A stretch of DNA of 24,051 bases from Geobacter sp. UBA5730 (GTDB lineage Bacteria; Desulfobacterota; Desulfuromonadia; Geobacterales; Pseudopelobacteraceae): NCBI GenBank assembly GCA_002419465.1, contig DIGE01000015.1, positions 2,102 through 26,152 on the forward strand. Direction: 5' to 3'. The notes beneath the pieces are model-generated. The model was not told the origin of the DNA. It worked only from the letters and a program-made list of their open reading frames with translations, and ran no database searches. A program made the translations under genes and the position numbers. Positions 7,256 through 14,491 of the stretch are shown here, piece after piece; the first letter of the stretch is position 1; every line of letters begins with the position of its first letter.

Positions 7256-7972
7256 TCAGCGGGATTCGGTATCTGCTGCGGTGTACTGCGCGTAATGCAG
7301 ATCGGTGTGCTGTTTATACCCTGTGCAGCAGGCGGTTGCAATCAGGTCGAGCAGCGGGTCGGTAAAGCCGTTTAAGAAGGCATAGCCGTTGTTGTCCCGC
7401 AGGTGGTGCGGGGCGTGGTGGCGTTTGGTCAGCAGCAGGCCGCTCCTGGCCAGAAACAGTGCAACCGGTGATAGTGAGCTGTGGCAGAGGTAGTGGGACA
7501 CCTCGGCCACGGAAGAGAGGATGCCGATATAGACCAGGGTGTAGAGCACCGTACTGTTAAGCTCAAGCAGGGACGCAAGCGCCACAACCAGCAGCAGATA
7601 GCCCACCAGCCAGACCTTTGAGCCGGTTTCCAGATAATAGACCACCAGCAGGTTGCGTTTCTTGTACATCGGCGTCTTGTGGTGCAGGTGGAAGTTGGCG
7701 ATCAGCGGACCGTCGATGGATTGATAGCGGTCGTTGTTGTCCATGTACATATGCACCAGACCGTTGATGAAATCGGTCAGCAGGTAGGCTGCCACCAGGG
7801 CGAGCAGTTGCCAGACCGGGCCGATCGACAGCGGCCAGACCAGGTACAGCAGATACAGCTGCAGGGTGATGTTTGCGGTTGAGATCAGGTGGCCAAACAG
7901 TTTGTAGCCGGCCTTGGAGGTGTACAGCTCCATGGCTCTGTTGAACTGTTGCTGTTTTACGGTCAGCTCCAT
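7256..7972 (-). CDS. CarF/PEDS1-type lipid desaturase domain membrane protein
   Basis: 238 residues from ATG 7972, chosen because AGGAG sits 7 bases upstream; a longer reading to 8176 has no support. Several hydrophobic segments (about 33-68, 120-155) flank histidine clusters: HMYMDN (H74), FHLHHKTP (H95, H97, H98), EVSHYLCH (H160, H164) and KRHHAPHHL (H185, H186, H189, H190). This four-cluster pattern with NGYAFLNGFTDP after the last box fits the lipid-desaturase family of CarF and human TMEM189/PEDS1, di-iron enzymes that make the vinyl-ether bond of plasmalogens using oxygen. The substrate here is not shown; other fatty-acid-hydroxylase-like roles remain possible. It is 29 bases upstream of the RhuM-Fic gene and probably cotranscribed with it. 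Confidence 0.78.
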   Translation of the reverse strand: MELTVKQQQFNRAMELYTSKAGYKLFGHLISTANITLQLYLLYLVWPLSIGPVWQLLALVAAYLLTDFINGLVHMYMDNNDRYQSIDGPLIANFHLHHKTPMYKKRNLLVVYYLETGSKVWLVGYLLLVVALASLLELNSTVLYTLVYIGILSSVAEVSHYLCHSSLSPVALFLARSGLLLTKRHHAPHHLRDNNGYAFLNGFTDPLLDLIATACCTGYKQHTDLHYAQYTAADTESR

Positions 7973-8096
7973 GCGTAAACTCCTGATGTCAGGAAGTGCC
8001 ATAGGGCAAATCTGCTCACCCGGATTTTCGAGCGGTCTGGTCAGGCAGCATGGCTTGTATCTGCCGGAGAGGGGTTGTGGTTTGTGAGTTGCTCGG

Positions 8097-8471
8097 TCAT
8101 TCAATGACCTTGACAGCGGTAACAAAGTGTTCCGATTCGCCGAAGCAACTGGTGGGAACCCCTTTGTGCTGTTCATAGGTCAGGGCCAGTTTTTTTGCCA
8201 TTGAACGGTTGATGCTGTCGGCAACAGCGTCATCTCTGACCGAAAAAACGAATTTCTCAGGAACCATCCCCTGCACCGGCAGCATGGTCAACTCACCTTC
8301 CCAGGTCTTGCAGAGCCAACCCTTGCTTGAAAACTTCTGTACATATCCGGTACGATCACCCTTGGAGTAGCTCCAGGTGAGGCTGGCCCAGGTATACAGG
8401 GCGGCCAGGGCGATGATCAGGATGAAGACTCCGGCAATGGTTGAGAGGATGCTGGTTTTGGTGATCGGCAT
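8097..8471 (-). CDS. Conserved small membrane-anchored protein of unknown function
   Basis: 124 residues from ATG 8471, with AAGGAG 7 bases upstream. One N-terminal transmembrane segment (about 8-28, ILSTIAGVFILIIALAALY) is followed by a soluble domain: WSYSKGDRTGYVQKFSSKGW, LCKTWEGEL, PEKFVFSVRDD and YEQHKGVPTSCFGES. I recall similar short proteins as widespread hypotheticals, sometimes mislabelled 6-phosphogluconate dehydrogenase; this protein is far too short for that enzyme and lacks its motifs. Two cysteines (CKTW, SCFG) could form a disulphide outside the membrane. It follows the 58-aa gene by 29 bases, so the two form an operon. Confidence 0.8.
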   Translation of the reverse strand: MPITKTSILSTIAGVFILIIALAALYTWASLTWSYSKGDRTGYVQKFSSKGWLCKTWEGELTMLPVQGMVPEKFVFSVRDDAVADSINRSMAKKLALTYEQHKGVPTSCFGESEHFVTAVKVIE

Positions 8472-8500
8472 GGCGTAACTCCTTGATAGGCGGCTCGGTA

Positions 8501-8677
8501 TCAGTGTTGCTCTTCCCGCGTAAACAGCATAAAGGCCATGGCCGGGCGTTTGCTGCTCTCCCGCATGGCGAACTGCAGGCCGTCGTACTGCCAGCCCTTG
8601 GCGGTCCACTGGTTGAGCGTTTCCTCGATGCTCTCCTCGGTGACGTTGGGCAGCTCGACAACCTTGTACTGCAGCAT
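8501..8677 (-). CDS. Small DUF4177-like protein
   Basis: 58 residues from ATG 8677, with AGAGGA 6-7 bases upstream. It is acidic and basic mixed, with no membrane segment. The pattern LQYKVVEL...ESIEETLNQWTAKGWQYDGLQ...MAFMLFTREE resembles the small DUF4177 fold (a beta strand, a helix ending in GW-x-hydrophobic, then strands), whose function is unknown. A candidate promoter lies at 8705-8733 and the 124-aa membrane protein gene follows in the same direction. Confidence 0.75.
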   Translation of the reverse strand: MLQYKVVELPNVTEESIEETLNQWTAKGWQYDGLQFAMRESSKRPAMAFMLFTREEQH

Positions 8678-8704
8678 AATGTTTCCTCTCTTTGGTGAGC
8701 TGTG

Positions 8705-8733
8705 ATAGTAGCCCAACGGCCGGTTCCCGGCAA
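8705..8733 (-). promoter_or_regulatory. Candidate sigma-70 promoter for the 58-aa/124-aa gene pair
   Basis: Reading the minus strand, TTGCCG (8733-8728) and TACTAT (8710-8705) are 17 bases apart, about 28 bases before the start codon. Each box matches the consensus at 4 of 6 positions. Confidence 0.4.
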
Positions 8734-8787
8734 GTTGAAAGGGGATTGCGCCACCCCCTTGACATTGCCTGATTCGAGTTTATCTTT
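8734..8787 (+). promoter_or_regulatory. hsp20 promoter region: sigma-70-like boxes overlapping a heat-shock-like box
   Basis: TTGACA (8759-8764) with TATCTT at 8781-8786 (16-base spacing) forms a plausible sigma-70 promoter. Directly upstream, GTTGAAA (8734-8740) followed after 13 bases by CCCCCTT (8754-8760) resembles the sigma-32 consensus CTTGAAA / CCCCATNT. The heat-shock -10-like box overlaps the sigma-70 -35 box. Confidence 0.45.
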
Positions 8788-8836
8788 ATATACAAAAGCT
8801 GGTTTTTCACCAACACAAAGGAGGGAGGAAACAACC

Positions 8837-9286
8837 ATGGCAATCGTCAAGTACAACCCGTTGCGCGAGCTGCGTACCATGCAGGACCAGATGGATCGTT
8901 TGCTGAACCTTTCCTGGGGGAATCCCGATTTTCCTGGTGAAGATATCAAGGAAGGGGTCTGGCAACCGGCGGTTGATATCTATGAAACCGCCGACTCCAT
9001 CGTGATCAAGGCCGAGTTGCCCGATGTGGAACAGAAGGATATTGATGTGCGGATCGAGGACAATACCCTGACCATCAAGGGAGAGCGCAAGCACGAGAGT
9101 GAGGTCAAAAAGGAGAACTACCACCGGATTGAGCGTTATTTCGGCAGCTTCCAGCGTAGTTTCAAGCTGCCCGGCACGGTGAATCAGGAGGGTGTCAGCG
9201 CCAACTGTGAAAAAGGGGTGCTGACGGTCACGTTGCCGAAAAGGGAAGAGGTGAAGCCGAAGCAGATCAACATCGAAGTGAAGTAA
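8837..9286 (+). CDS. hsp20: Small heat-shock protein, Hsp20/alpha-crystallin family
   Basis: 149 residues from ATG 8837, with a strong Shine-Dalgarno GGAGGGAGGA. The N-terminal arm (MAIVKYNPLRELRTMQDQMD) leads to the alpha-crystallin domain (about 45-140), with WQPAVDIYET, ELPDVEQKDIDVRIEDNTL, the RYFGSFQRSFKLP block and GVLTVTLPKRE. The usual length is 140-150 residues, so it is complete. Such proteins form large oligomers that hold unfolding proteins for later refolding by DnaK and ClpB. The gene stands alone, with its own promoter region and a terminator at 9357-9390. Confidence 0.97.
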   Translation: MAIVKYNPLRELRTMQDQMDRLLNLSWGNPDFPGEDIKEGVWQPAVDIYETADSIVIKAELPDVEQKDIDVRIEDNTLTIKGERKHESEVKKENYHRIERYFGSFQRSFKLPGTVNQEGVSANCEKGVLTVTLPKREEVKPKQINIEVK

Positions 9287-9350
9287 GGAAAAAACTTCGT
9301 TTCTGTGCAGAAAGTTTTTGTTTCGGTGCTGAAATGGATAGTGGGTAGCG

Positions 9351-9390
9351 AAACAAAAGGGCCGGGGGATACCTCCTCCGGCCCTTGTTT
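9351..9390. terminator. Bidirectional terminator between hsp20 and tatA
   Basis: AAGGGCCGG (9357-9365) pairs with CCGGCCCTT (9378-9386), and the stem can extend by three more pairs inward. On the plus strand it is followed by TTGTTTATT. On the minus strand the AAACAAAA at 9351-9358 reads as TTTTGTTT. It therefore serves both convergent genes. Confidence 0.8.
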
Positions 9391-9410
9391 ATTGTATGGT
9401 TGCCGCTCTA

Positions 9411-9686
9411 TTAGGCAGGCTTCTTGCTGTCATCCTGCTGCTGGTCGTGCTCTTTGGTCTGCTCGGTGGTGGTTTCGGCTTGTTGGGCTTCTTGCTTTTG
9501 CGCATCAAGCACCTCGGTCTTGCGGACCTCTTCCTGGATGTTGCGCTGGAAGTCTTCCGAGGCTTTTTTGAACTCCGCCAACCCCTTGCCCAGGGACTTG
9601 GCGATTTCCGGTAGCTTGTGGGGCCCAATTACGATCAGGGCGATTACCAGGATAATGATCATTTCGGGCATGCCGATTCCAAACAT
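9411..9686 (-). CDS. tatA: Twin-arginine translocase subunit, TatA/TatB family
   Basis: 91 residues from ATG 9686, with GGAGAG upstream; a longer reading to 9782 has no support. It has one N-terminal membrane helix (FGIGMPEMIIILVIALIVIG), the hinge GPHKLPEIAKSLG, an amphipathic helix (KGLAEFKKASEDFQ), and a long charged, Gln/Glu/Lys-rich tail. TatA oligomers form the passage for folded proteins with twin-arginine signals. TatA and TatB are hard to separate by sequence: the FG hinge favours TatA, while the glutamate near position 8 is a TatB-like trait. tatC is not adjacent. A good promoter candidate lies at 9741-9770. Confidence 0.9.
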   Translation of the reverse strand: MFGIGMPEMIIILVIALIVIGPHKLPEIAKSLGKGLAEFKKASEDFQRNIQEEVRKTEVLDAQKQEAQQAETTTEQTKEHDQQQDDSKKPA

Positions 9687-9740
9687 AGGCTTCTCTCCGT
9701 GGTTGTAATGCGTGGCGCAGGACCGTTCAGGCTGAGTGAC

Positions 9741-9770
9741 ATTAAACCCTTTCCGGCCAGTGGCTGGCAA
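9741..9770 (-). promoter_or_regulatory. Candidate sigma-70 promoter of tatA
   Basis: On the minus strand TTGCCA (9770-9765) and TTTAAT (9746-9741) are 18 bases apart; each matches the consensus at 5 of 6 positions. It lies about 55 bases before the tatA start. Confidence 0.55.
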
Positions 9771-9862
9771 CAAAAAAATCACTGCCTGTCGTCAGGCTGT
9801 CTATGCTACTGTTGCCTATAAAATATGCACTGGTGATCATAAAGTATGCAGAGGGTTCCGCA

Positions 9863-10855
9863 GTGCCACTTCTTCAACCATTAAAAATTGGGCGTTTGTT
9901 GTTGCCCCACAATATCATGCTGGCCCCGTTGGCCGGTATCACCAACCTGCCGTTCCGCCTGGTCTGCCGCCGCCAGGGGGCGGCGCTGGCCTTTACCGAG
10001 ATGGTCAGTGTGAACGGCATGGTTCGTGAAGGTGAGAAGACCAAGGCGCTCCTGGCCAGCAGCCCTGAAGATCGGCCCCTGGGGGTGCAGCTGTTCGGCG
10101 ACGATCCCCGCACCCTGGCCCAGGCTGCACGGATGGTGGCCGATCAGGCCGACCTGCTGGATATCAATATGGGCTGTCCGGTCCGCAAGGTGGTTTCAGG
10201 CGGCGCCGGATCGGCGCTGCTGAAAGATACGGCACGTATTGCTGAGATCATCCGGGCCGTGCGCGGGGTGACGCAGCTGCCGTTGACCATCAAGATCCGC
10301 AGTGGCTGGCAGTGTGGTGACTATGTCTATCAGGAAGTAGGGCGGATTGCCGAAGCGGAGGGCTGTGACGCCATTACCCTGCATCCCCGCAGCCGCAACC
10401 AGATGTTTTCCGGCCAGGCAGACTGGTCGCTCTTGGCGCGGTTGAAGGAGACGGTTGCCATTCCGGTGATCGGCAGCGGCGATCTGTTCAGCGCTGATGA
10501 CTGTTACCGGATGTTGGCGGAGACAGGTTGTGACGGCCTGATGATCGCCCGGGGCGCCCTGGGCAATCCCTGGATTTTCCGGCAGGCCCGGGAGCTGTTA
10601 AGCGGCCTGGCAGCGCAGCCGGTGACCCCGGCCGAGCGGTCAGAGCTGGCCGAACAGCACCTGCAGTTGCAGATCGAGATCATGGGTGAGGCGTTGGCTG
10701 TGCGTGAGATCAAAAAACATCTGGGGTGGTACATCCATGGGGTGCCCGGCGCCGCCACCCTGCGGCGGACGGTCAACACAGCCCAGACCGCCGATCAGTT
10801 GCGGTCGCTGTTGAGTCACCTTGCGCAGAATGGAGCAGATCAGAGCGGTGCCTAG
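9863..10855 (+). CDS. dusB: tRNA-dihydrouridine synthase, DusB-like
   Basis: 330 residues from GTG 9863, with AGAGGG about 7 bases upstream; a longer reading from TTG 9803 adds residues with no family match. The FMN-binding TIM barrel shows the whole Dus signature: NIMLAPLAGITNLPFR, FTEMVSVNG, GVQLFGDDP, DINMGCPVRKVV with the catalytic C105, SGGAGSALL, TIKIRSGW, ITLHPRSRNQMFSG, VIGSGDLFS and MIARGALGNPWIF. The helical C-terminal domain (IMGEALAVREIKKHLGWY) binds tRNA. The enzyme reduces a uridine in the D-loop using NADPH. Its end overlaps the histidine kinase gene by 26 bases, which implies one operon dus-kinase-regulator. Which uridine it modifies cannot be told from the sequence. Confidence 0.95.
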   Translation: MPLLQPLKIGRLLLPHNIMLAPLAGITNLPFRLVCRRQGAALAFTEMVSVNGMVREGEKTKALLASSPEDRPLGVQLFGDDPRTLAQAARMVADQADLLDINMGCPVRKVVSGGAGSALLKDTARIAEIIRAVRGVTQLPLTIKIRSGWQCGDYVYQEVGRIAEAEGCDAITLHPRSRNQMFSGQADWSLLARLKETVAIPVIGSGDLFSADDCYRMLAETGCDGLMIARGALGNPWIFRQARELLSGLAAQPVTPAERSELAEQHLQLQIEIMGEALAVREIKKHLGWYIHGVPGAATLRRTVNTAQTADQLRSLLSHLAQNGADQSGA

Positions 10856-11945
10856 CGAATCGAACGGATATTATCTCACGGTGCTGGATAGCGTGGGTGA
10901 CGGGGTGATCGTGGTCAACCGTGCCGGTCTGGTGACGCTGATGAACCCGGCTGCCGAGGAACTGACCGGGCGTTCCCGTCGCCAGACGCTCGAGGTTGCG
11001 TTCAGCACCGCCTTCAGCACTGAACCGACCCTGGTGGAGATGGTGGAGCGTACCGCCAGCAGCGGCGTTTCGCGCTCGGATCAGGATAATGTCGTGCTGA
11101 AAAGTTCTGGCCGTCTGATTCCGGTCAATGCCACCACTGTTCCACTGATGCAGGCCGATGGCGAGACGATCGGCGTGATCCTGACCCTGCGGGATATGAC
11201 CTCGATCCGTGAGCTTGAAGCGGCGGTGCGGCAGGCCGACCGGCTTTCCACGCTGGGAACCCTGGCGGCCGGTCTGGCCCATGAGATCAAGAACCCCCTG
11301 GGGGGCGTCAAGGGGGCGGCCCAGCTGCTGGAGCGGGAACTGGACCCGGAGAGCGATCTGCAGGAGTATCCCCGGGTAATGATCCGTGAGGCAGAGCGGA
11401 TTGACCGGATCATCCGTCAGTTGCTGGAGCTGGCCTCTCCCCGGGGGCCTCGCTACACACCGGTCAACCTGCATATGGTGCTGGGTGATATCATTTTGCT
11501 GCAGCGGGAGGCGGCCGGGTCGCGGGAGGTTTCCATCGTAACCGGGTTCGATCCCAGCATTCCGCCGCTGATGGCTGATGAGGCCCAGTTGACGCAGGTT
11601 TTTCTCAACCTGATCCGCAACGCCCTGGAGGCGATGACTGAAGGCGGACGCCTGACGGTCACCAGCCGGGTGCTGTCAGAGTACCATCTGGGCAGCACTG
11701 AGGGGCGCAACCGGATGGTTTGCGTGGAGGTGGCTGACACCGGCCCCGGTATCTCCGTTGAAAATATTTCCAAGGTGGGCACGCCGTTCTTCAGCACCAA
11801 AGAGGGCGGCACCGGACTGGGACTGGCTATCTGCCAGAAGATTGTGGCTGATCACCGCGGGATGATGAAAATTGATTCACTACCGGGCGAGGGTACCCGG
11901 ATCAGCGTCTTGTTGCCGCTGATTCAATCACCCGTGAAAGGCTGA
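10830..11945 (+). CDS. NtrB-type PAS sensor histidine kinase (cytoplasmic)
   Basis: 371 residues from ATG 10830; TTG 10821 and GTG 10848 are in-frame alternatives and no start has a strong ribosome site. No membrane segment is seen, so it senses an internal signal. A PAS domain (about 12-125; YYLTVLDSVGDGVIVVNRAG, MNPAAEELTGR) is followed by HisKA with the phosphorylated H151 in LAAGLAHEIKNPLGG. The ATPase domain has the N box NLIRNALEAM (about 261), G1 DTGPGIS and G2 GTGLGLAI. The architecture is that of NtrB/GlnL and related kinases. It ends four bases before the sigma-54 regulator, clearly its partner. The signal is unknown; nitrogen control is possible but not shown by neighbours. Confidence 0.93.
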   Translation: MEQIRAVPSESNGYYLTVLDSVGDGVIVVNRAGLVTLMNPAAEELTGRSRRQTLEVAFSTAFSTEPTLVEMVERTASSGVSRSDQDNVVLKSSGRLIPVNATTVPLMQADGETIGVILTLRDMTSIRELEAAVRQADRLSTLGTLAAGLAHEIKNPLGGVKGAAQLLERELDPESDLQEYPRVMIREAERIDRIIRQLLELASPRGPRYTPVNLHMVLGDIILLQREAAGSREVSIVTGFDPSIPPLMADEAQLTQVFLNLIRNALEAMTEGGRLTVTSRVLSEYHLGSTEGRNRMVCVEVADTGPGISVENISKVGTPFFSTKEGGTGLGLAICQKIVADHRGMMKIDSLPGEGTRISVLLPLIQSPVKG

Positions 11946-11949
11946 CTCG

Positions 11950-13392
11950 ATGGGATTGCATCGTATCCTGGTGGCTGACGACGAAGAGAGCATGCGTTGG
12001 GTCCTTTCCAAGGCGCTGCGTAAAAAAGGCTATACCGTAGATCTGGCCGCCGATGGCAACGAGGCGTTGCGCCAGGTGCGGGAACAGTCCTACGACCTGG
12101 CCATCGTGGATATCAAGATGCCCGGCATGACCGGTCTGGATTTCCTTGAAAAGGCCCGTGAGGTGCGCTCCGACCTGCTGGTGGTGGTGATGACCGCCGA
12201 GGCCAGCATGAAGAATGCCGTGGAGGCGATGAAGCGTGGCGCCTATGATTACATCACCAAGCCGTTTGACCTGGAGGTGGTGGATGCGATTATCGAAAAG
12301 GTCAGCCGGGCCCGGGATGTCAGCAGTCAGGTTTCGTTGCTCAAGCAGGAGCTGAAAGACCGCTACCAGGTTGAGAAGAACATTGTCGGCAATTCACCGG
12401 CCATGCAGGAGGTCTATAAGACCATCGGCAAGGTGGCGGTCAGCGATGTGACCGTGCTGATTCAAGGCGAATCCGGCACCGGCAAGGAGTTGATAGCCCG
12501 GGCAATCCACTTCAATTCATCCCGTTTGGGCAAGCCGTTTGTGGCGATCAACTGTGCCGCCATTCCCAAGGATCTGCTGGAGAGTGAACTGTTCGGCAGT
12601 GAGCGAGGGGCCTTTACCGGAGCCACTGAACGGAAAATAGGCAAGTTTGAGCAAGCCCACCATGGCACCATTTTTTTGGATGAGATCGGCGATATGCCGC
12701 TGGATTTGCAGGCCAAGATCCTGCGGGTGCTCCAGGAGCAGGAGATCACCCGGATCGGCGGCTCCCAGAACATCCCGGTGGATGTGCGGGTGGTTGCGGC
12801 CACCAATCAGGAATTGCTGGAGAAGGTGCGTAATCGTGAGTTCCGTGAGGATCTGTTTTACCGTCTGAATGTGGTGCCGATCAACCTGGTACCCTTGCGG
12901 GAGCGGCGTGACGATATCAAGCCGCTGGTGGAATACTTTTTAACCCGCGCCTGCACTGAGCTGGAGACCCCGGCCAAGCAGTGCTCCAGCGACGCGATGG
13001 AGCTGCTGTGTAATCACTCCTGGCCCGGCAACGTGCGGGAGCTGGAGAATACCATCAAGCGGGCCGTGATTTTGTCCGGCGATACGCTGCTCACCCCGGT
13101 CGATTTCGGTGGCTTGGCTGATCGTCATGAGACCATCCACGCCATGCCGCAGGAACAATCGCTGGAGGCGATTGTGGAGGCCAAGCTGCGCAGCTCGATG
13201 AACGGGATTGAAAAACTGGACAGGGGGGATATCTACGACCGGGTGCTGGAGCAGGTGGAACGCCCCCTGATCCGCTATACCCTGGAAAAAACCCGTGGCA
13301 ATCAGGTGCGGGCGGCAGATATCCTGGGGATCAACCGCAATACCCTGCGCAAGAAGATCAGCGAACTGGGGATACAGATCAAGAAGGATTGA
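11950..13392 (+). CDS. Sigma-54-dependent response regulator, NtrC family
   Basis: 480 residues from ATG 11950. The receiver domain (1-120) has the acidic pocket VADDEES, the phosphorylated D54 in AIVDIKMPG, and KPF at the conserved lysine. The AAA+ domain (about 145-375) has Walker A GESGTGKE (173), the sigma-54 contact loop GAFTGA (220-225), Walker B FLDEIGD, and the arginine-finger region FREDLFYRLNV. The C-terminal Fis-type helix-turn-helix (about 450-472) reads NQVRAADILGINRNTLRKKI. It should activate sigma-54 promoters from upstream sites once phosphorylated by the kinase encoded four bases before it. The linker between AAA+ and HTH domains is rather long (about 375-445). A palindromic element starts at the stop codon. 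Confidence 0.96.
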   Translation: MGLHRILVADDEESMRWVLSKALRKKGYTVDLAADGNEALRQVREQSYDLAIVDIKMPGMTGLDFLEKAREVRSDLLVVVMTAEASMKNAVEAMKRGAYDYITKPFDLEVVDAIIEKVSRARDVSSQVSLLKQELKDRYQVEKNIVGNSPAMQEVYKTIGKVAVSDVTVLIQGESGTGKELIARAIHFNSSRLGKPFVAINCAAIPKDLLESELFGSERGAFTGATERKIGKFEQAHHGTIFLDEIGDMPLDLQAKILRVLQEQEITRIGGSQNIPVDVRVVAATNQELLEKVRNREFREDLFYRLNVVPINLVPLRERRDDIKPLVEYFLTRACTELETPAKQCSSDAMELLCNHSWPGNVRELENTIKRAVILSGDTLLTPVDFGGLADRHETIHAMPQEQSLEAIVEAKLRSSMNGIEKLDRGDIYDRVLEQVERPLIRYTLEKTRGNQVRAADILGINRNTLRKKISELGIQIKKD

Positions 13393-13517
13393 TTCCAGCT
13401 TCACCTCAAGGCGCTCTCTGCGTTAGCATCGTCGTCGGCTCCTCGACGTATTGGCATATACGCCTGCGTCGCCTCCTCCTTGCTGCCTTGATATCATCCT
13501 TGATCTGAAGCTAGAAT
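13392..13517. repeat. Palindromic element A (about 126 bp) after the sigma-54 regulator
   Basis: Left arm 13392-13411 and right arm 13498-13517 are imperfect reverse complements (17 of 20 positions). The centre holds CGACGTA (13444-13450), a short spacer, then TACGCCTGCG. A related element lies at 19312-19435, with the same length, the same core (CGACGTA, 8-base spacer, TACGCCTCCG) and a shared TGCGT...GCATCGT segment. Bases 13493-13507 also pair with the last codons of the upstream gene (13375-13393), with small bulges. It may act as a transcribed hairpin or as a dispersed REP-like repeat. Confidence 0.65.
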
Positions 13518-13528
13518 GTACTTACCAG

Positions 13529-13552
13529 GGGGCCGGAACCGGCCCCTTTTTT
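13529..13552 (+). terminator. Rho-independent terminator of the dus-kinase-regulator operon
   Basis: GGGGCCGG (13529-13536), AA, CCGGCCCC (13539-13546), then six T (13547-13552). The two-base gap means the inner pairs open to form the loop. It ends one base before the stop codon of the convergent HAD gene. Confidence 0.88.
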
Positions 13553-13553
13553 G

Positions 13554-14180
13554 TTAGTCAAACACGTATTTCAGTACCTGGCTGTGCCGTTCAATCACGG
13601 CCAGGGCCGCTAAATCCGATTTGTAGGCGATGAACGGCACCCCGGCCGCCTCGGCGGCCCGGCGGTCCACATCGCTGTCCCCCACGAACAGCGCCTGCTG
13701 CGGCGCAATGGCGTAGTGTTCCAGTACCTTCAGCAGCGGTTCCGGGTGCGGTTTGGGGTGTTTGACCTTGCCGGCCGTCATGATGCAGCCGAAGAACCCC
13801 TCCAGGCCGAAATCTTCAATGATCATCTCCATGGACGAGGCGCGGTTGGTGCAGATCGCCAGGTCAACGTGACCTTTGAGGGCGGTGAGGGTCTCCAGCA
13901 GTTCCGCTTCCCGCCGCATGTAGGGCATCAGCTCTTTGTAGCGGATGGTTTTGCCGATGGCCAGGGCCTGTTCCTTCTGGGGATCAGTGCCAAAGAAGTG
14001 CTCCATCACATCCAGATACGAGAAGGTGTGCAGCACCCGCTCCGATTCGGTGCAGTGGCGGTTGATGGCAGGCCGTCCCAGACCCTCCATGATCCGGTTG
14101 TAGAAAACATAATTGGACTCGATGGAATCCAGGATTACCCCATCGCAGTCGTAGATCACCACTTTATAACGTGCCGTCAT
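13554..14180 (-). CDS. HAD-superfamily hydrolase, phosphoglycolate-phosphatase-like
   Basis: 208 residues from ATG 14180, overlapping the HNH gene stop as ATGA, with GAGGAAGG upstream. Motif I DCDGVILDS gives nucleophile D11 and acid D13; motif II is ICTNR; motif III lysine is in KVKHPKPHPEP; motif IV is FVGDSDVDRRAA. The alpha-helical cap lies between motifs I and II (about 20-90), so it is a subclass I, Gph-like phosphatase acting on small phosphorylated metabolites. The closing KSDLAALAVIERH is typical of the branch. The substrate cannot be read from the sequence. It is the last gene of a five-gene operon that begins with the EAL/HDOD protein. Confidence 0.9.
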   Translation of the reverse strand: MTARYKVVIYDCDGVILDSIESNYVFYNRIMEGLGRPAINRHCTESERVLHTFSYLDVMEHFFGTDPQKEQALAIGKTIRYKELMPYMRREAELLETLTALKGHVDLAICTNRASSMEMIIEDFGLEGFFGCIMTAGKVKHPKPHPEPLLKVLEHYAIAPQQALFVGDSDVDRRAAEAAGVPFIAYKSDLAALAVIERHSQVLKYVFD

Positions 14181-14488
14181 TGGCCTTCCTCTTCCCTTTG
14201 CTGTGCCTTTGCCAAAAATTCTTCCCATTCCATCGGCAACAGGTACTTCTTGCGGCTGTTGCACTCCCGGCAGGAGGGCACCACGTTGTTGCGGCTGGCC
14301 TTGCCGCCACGGGTCACCGGTACGATGTGATCCATGGTCAGTTCCTCGGGTGGAAAGCTGTTGCCGCACCAGTGGCATTTGCCCTGGGCCACCCGGTTTT
14401 TCCACCAACGGCTGCGACGCAGTTCCCGGGATTTATCCCGCTCTCGCTTGATCTCTTCCTCAGTAACCTCGATGATAAAATCGCTCAT
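14177..14488 (-). CDS. HNH endonuclease domain protein
   Basis: 103 residues from ATG 14488, three bases after the mutS2 stop. Two zinc-binding pairs (C38/C41 in CHWCG and C73/C76 in CRECN) bracket the HNH core: DHIVPVTRGG with H54, then RNNVVPSC with asparagine near 68. The N-terminal third is highly charged (EEEIKRERDKSRELRRSRWWK) and could bind nucleic acid. Single-domain HNH proteins of this size include phage and homing-type nucleases, but the coupling to mutS2 suggests a stable cellular role. No phage or intron genes are nearby. The stop overlaps the HAD start. Confidence 0.88.
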   Translation of the reverse strand: MSDFIIEVTEEEIKRERDKSRELRRSRWWKNRVAQGKCHWCGNSFPPEELTMDHIVPVTRGGKASRNNVVPSCRECNSRKKYLLPMEWEEFLAKAQQREEEGQ

Positions 14489-14491
14489 CGG

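Noticed and set aside
8041..8100. A 19-codon ORF (minus strand) whose ATG overlaps the stop of the 124-aa membrane protein gene as ATGA
   Set aside because: It is very short, has no hydrophobic segment or family pattern, and its stop is followed by the leader of the desaturase-like gene. It may be a decayed gene start, but nothing supports translation.
7973..8176. N-terminal extension of the desaturase-like protein by 68 residues
   Set aside because: The extension overlaps the end of the upstream gene and has no membrane or family features, while ATG 7972 has AGGAG at ideal spacing.
9808..9845. TTGCCT and TATAAAAT upstream of dus as a promoter
   Set aside because: The AT-rich stretch is suggestive, but no pair of boxes has an acceptable spacing, so no promoter is called.
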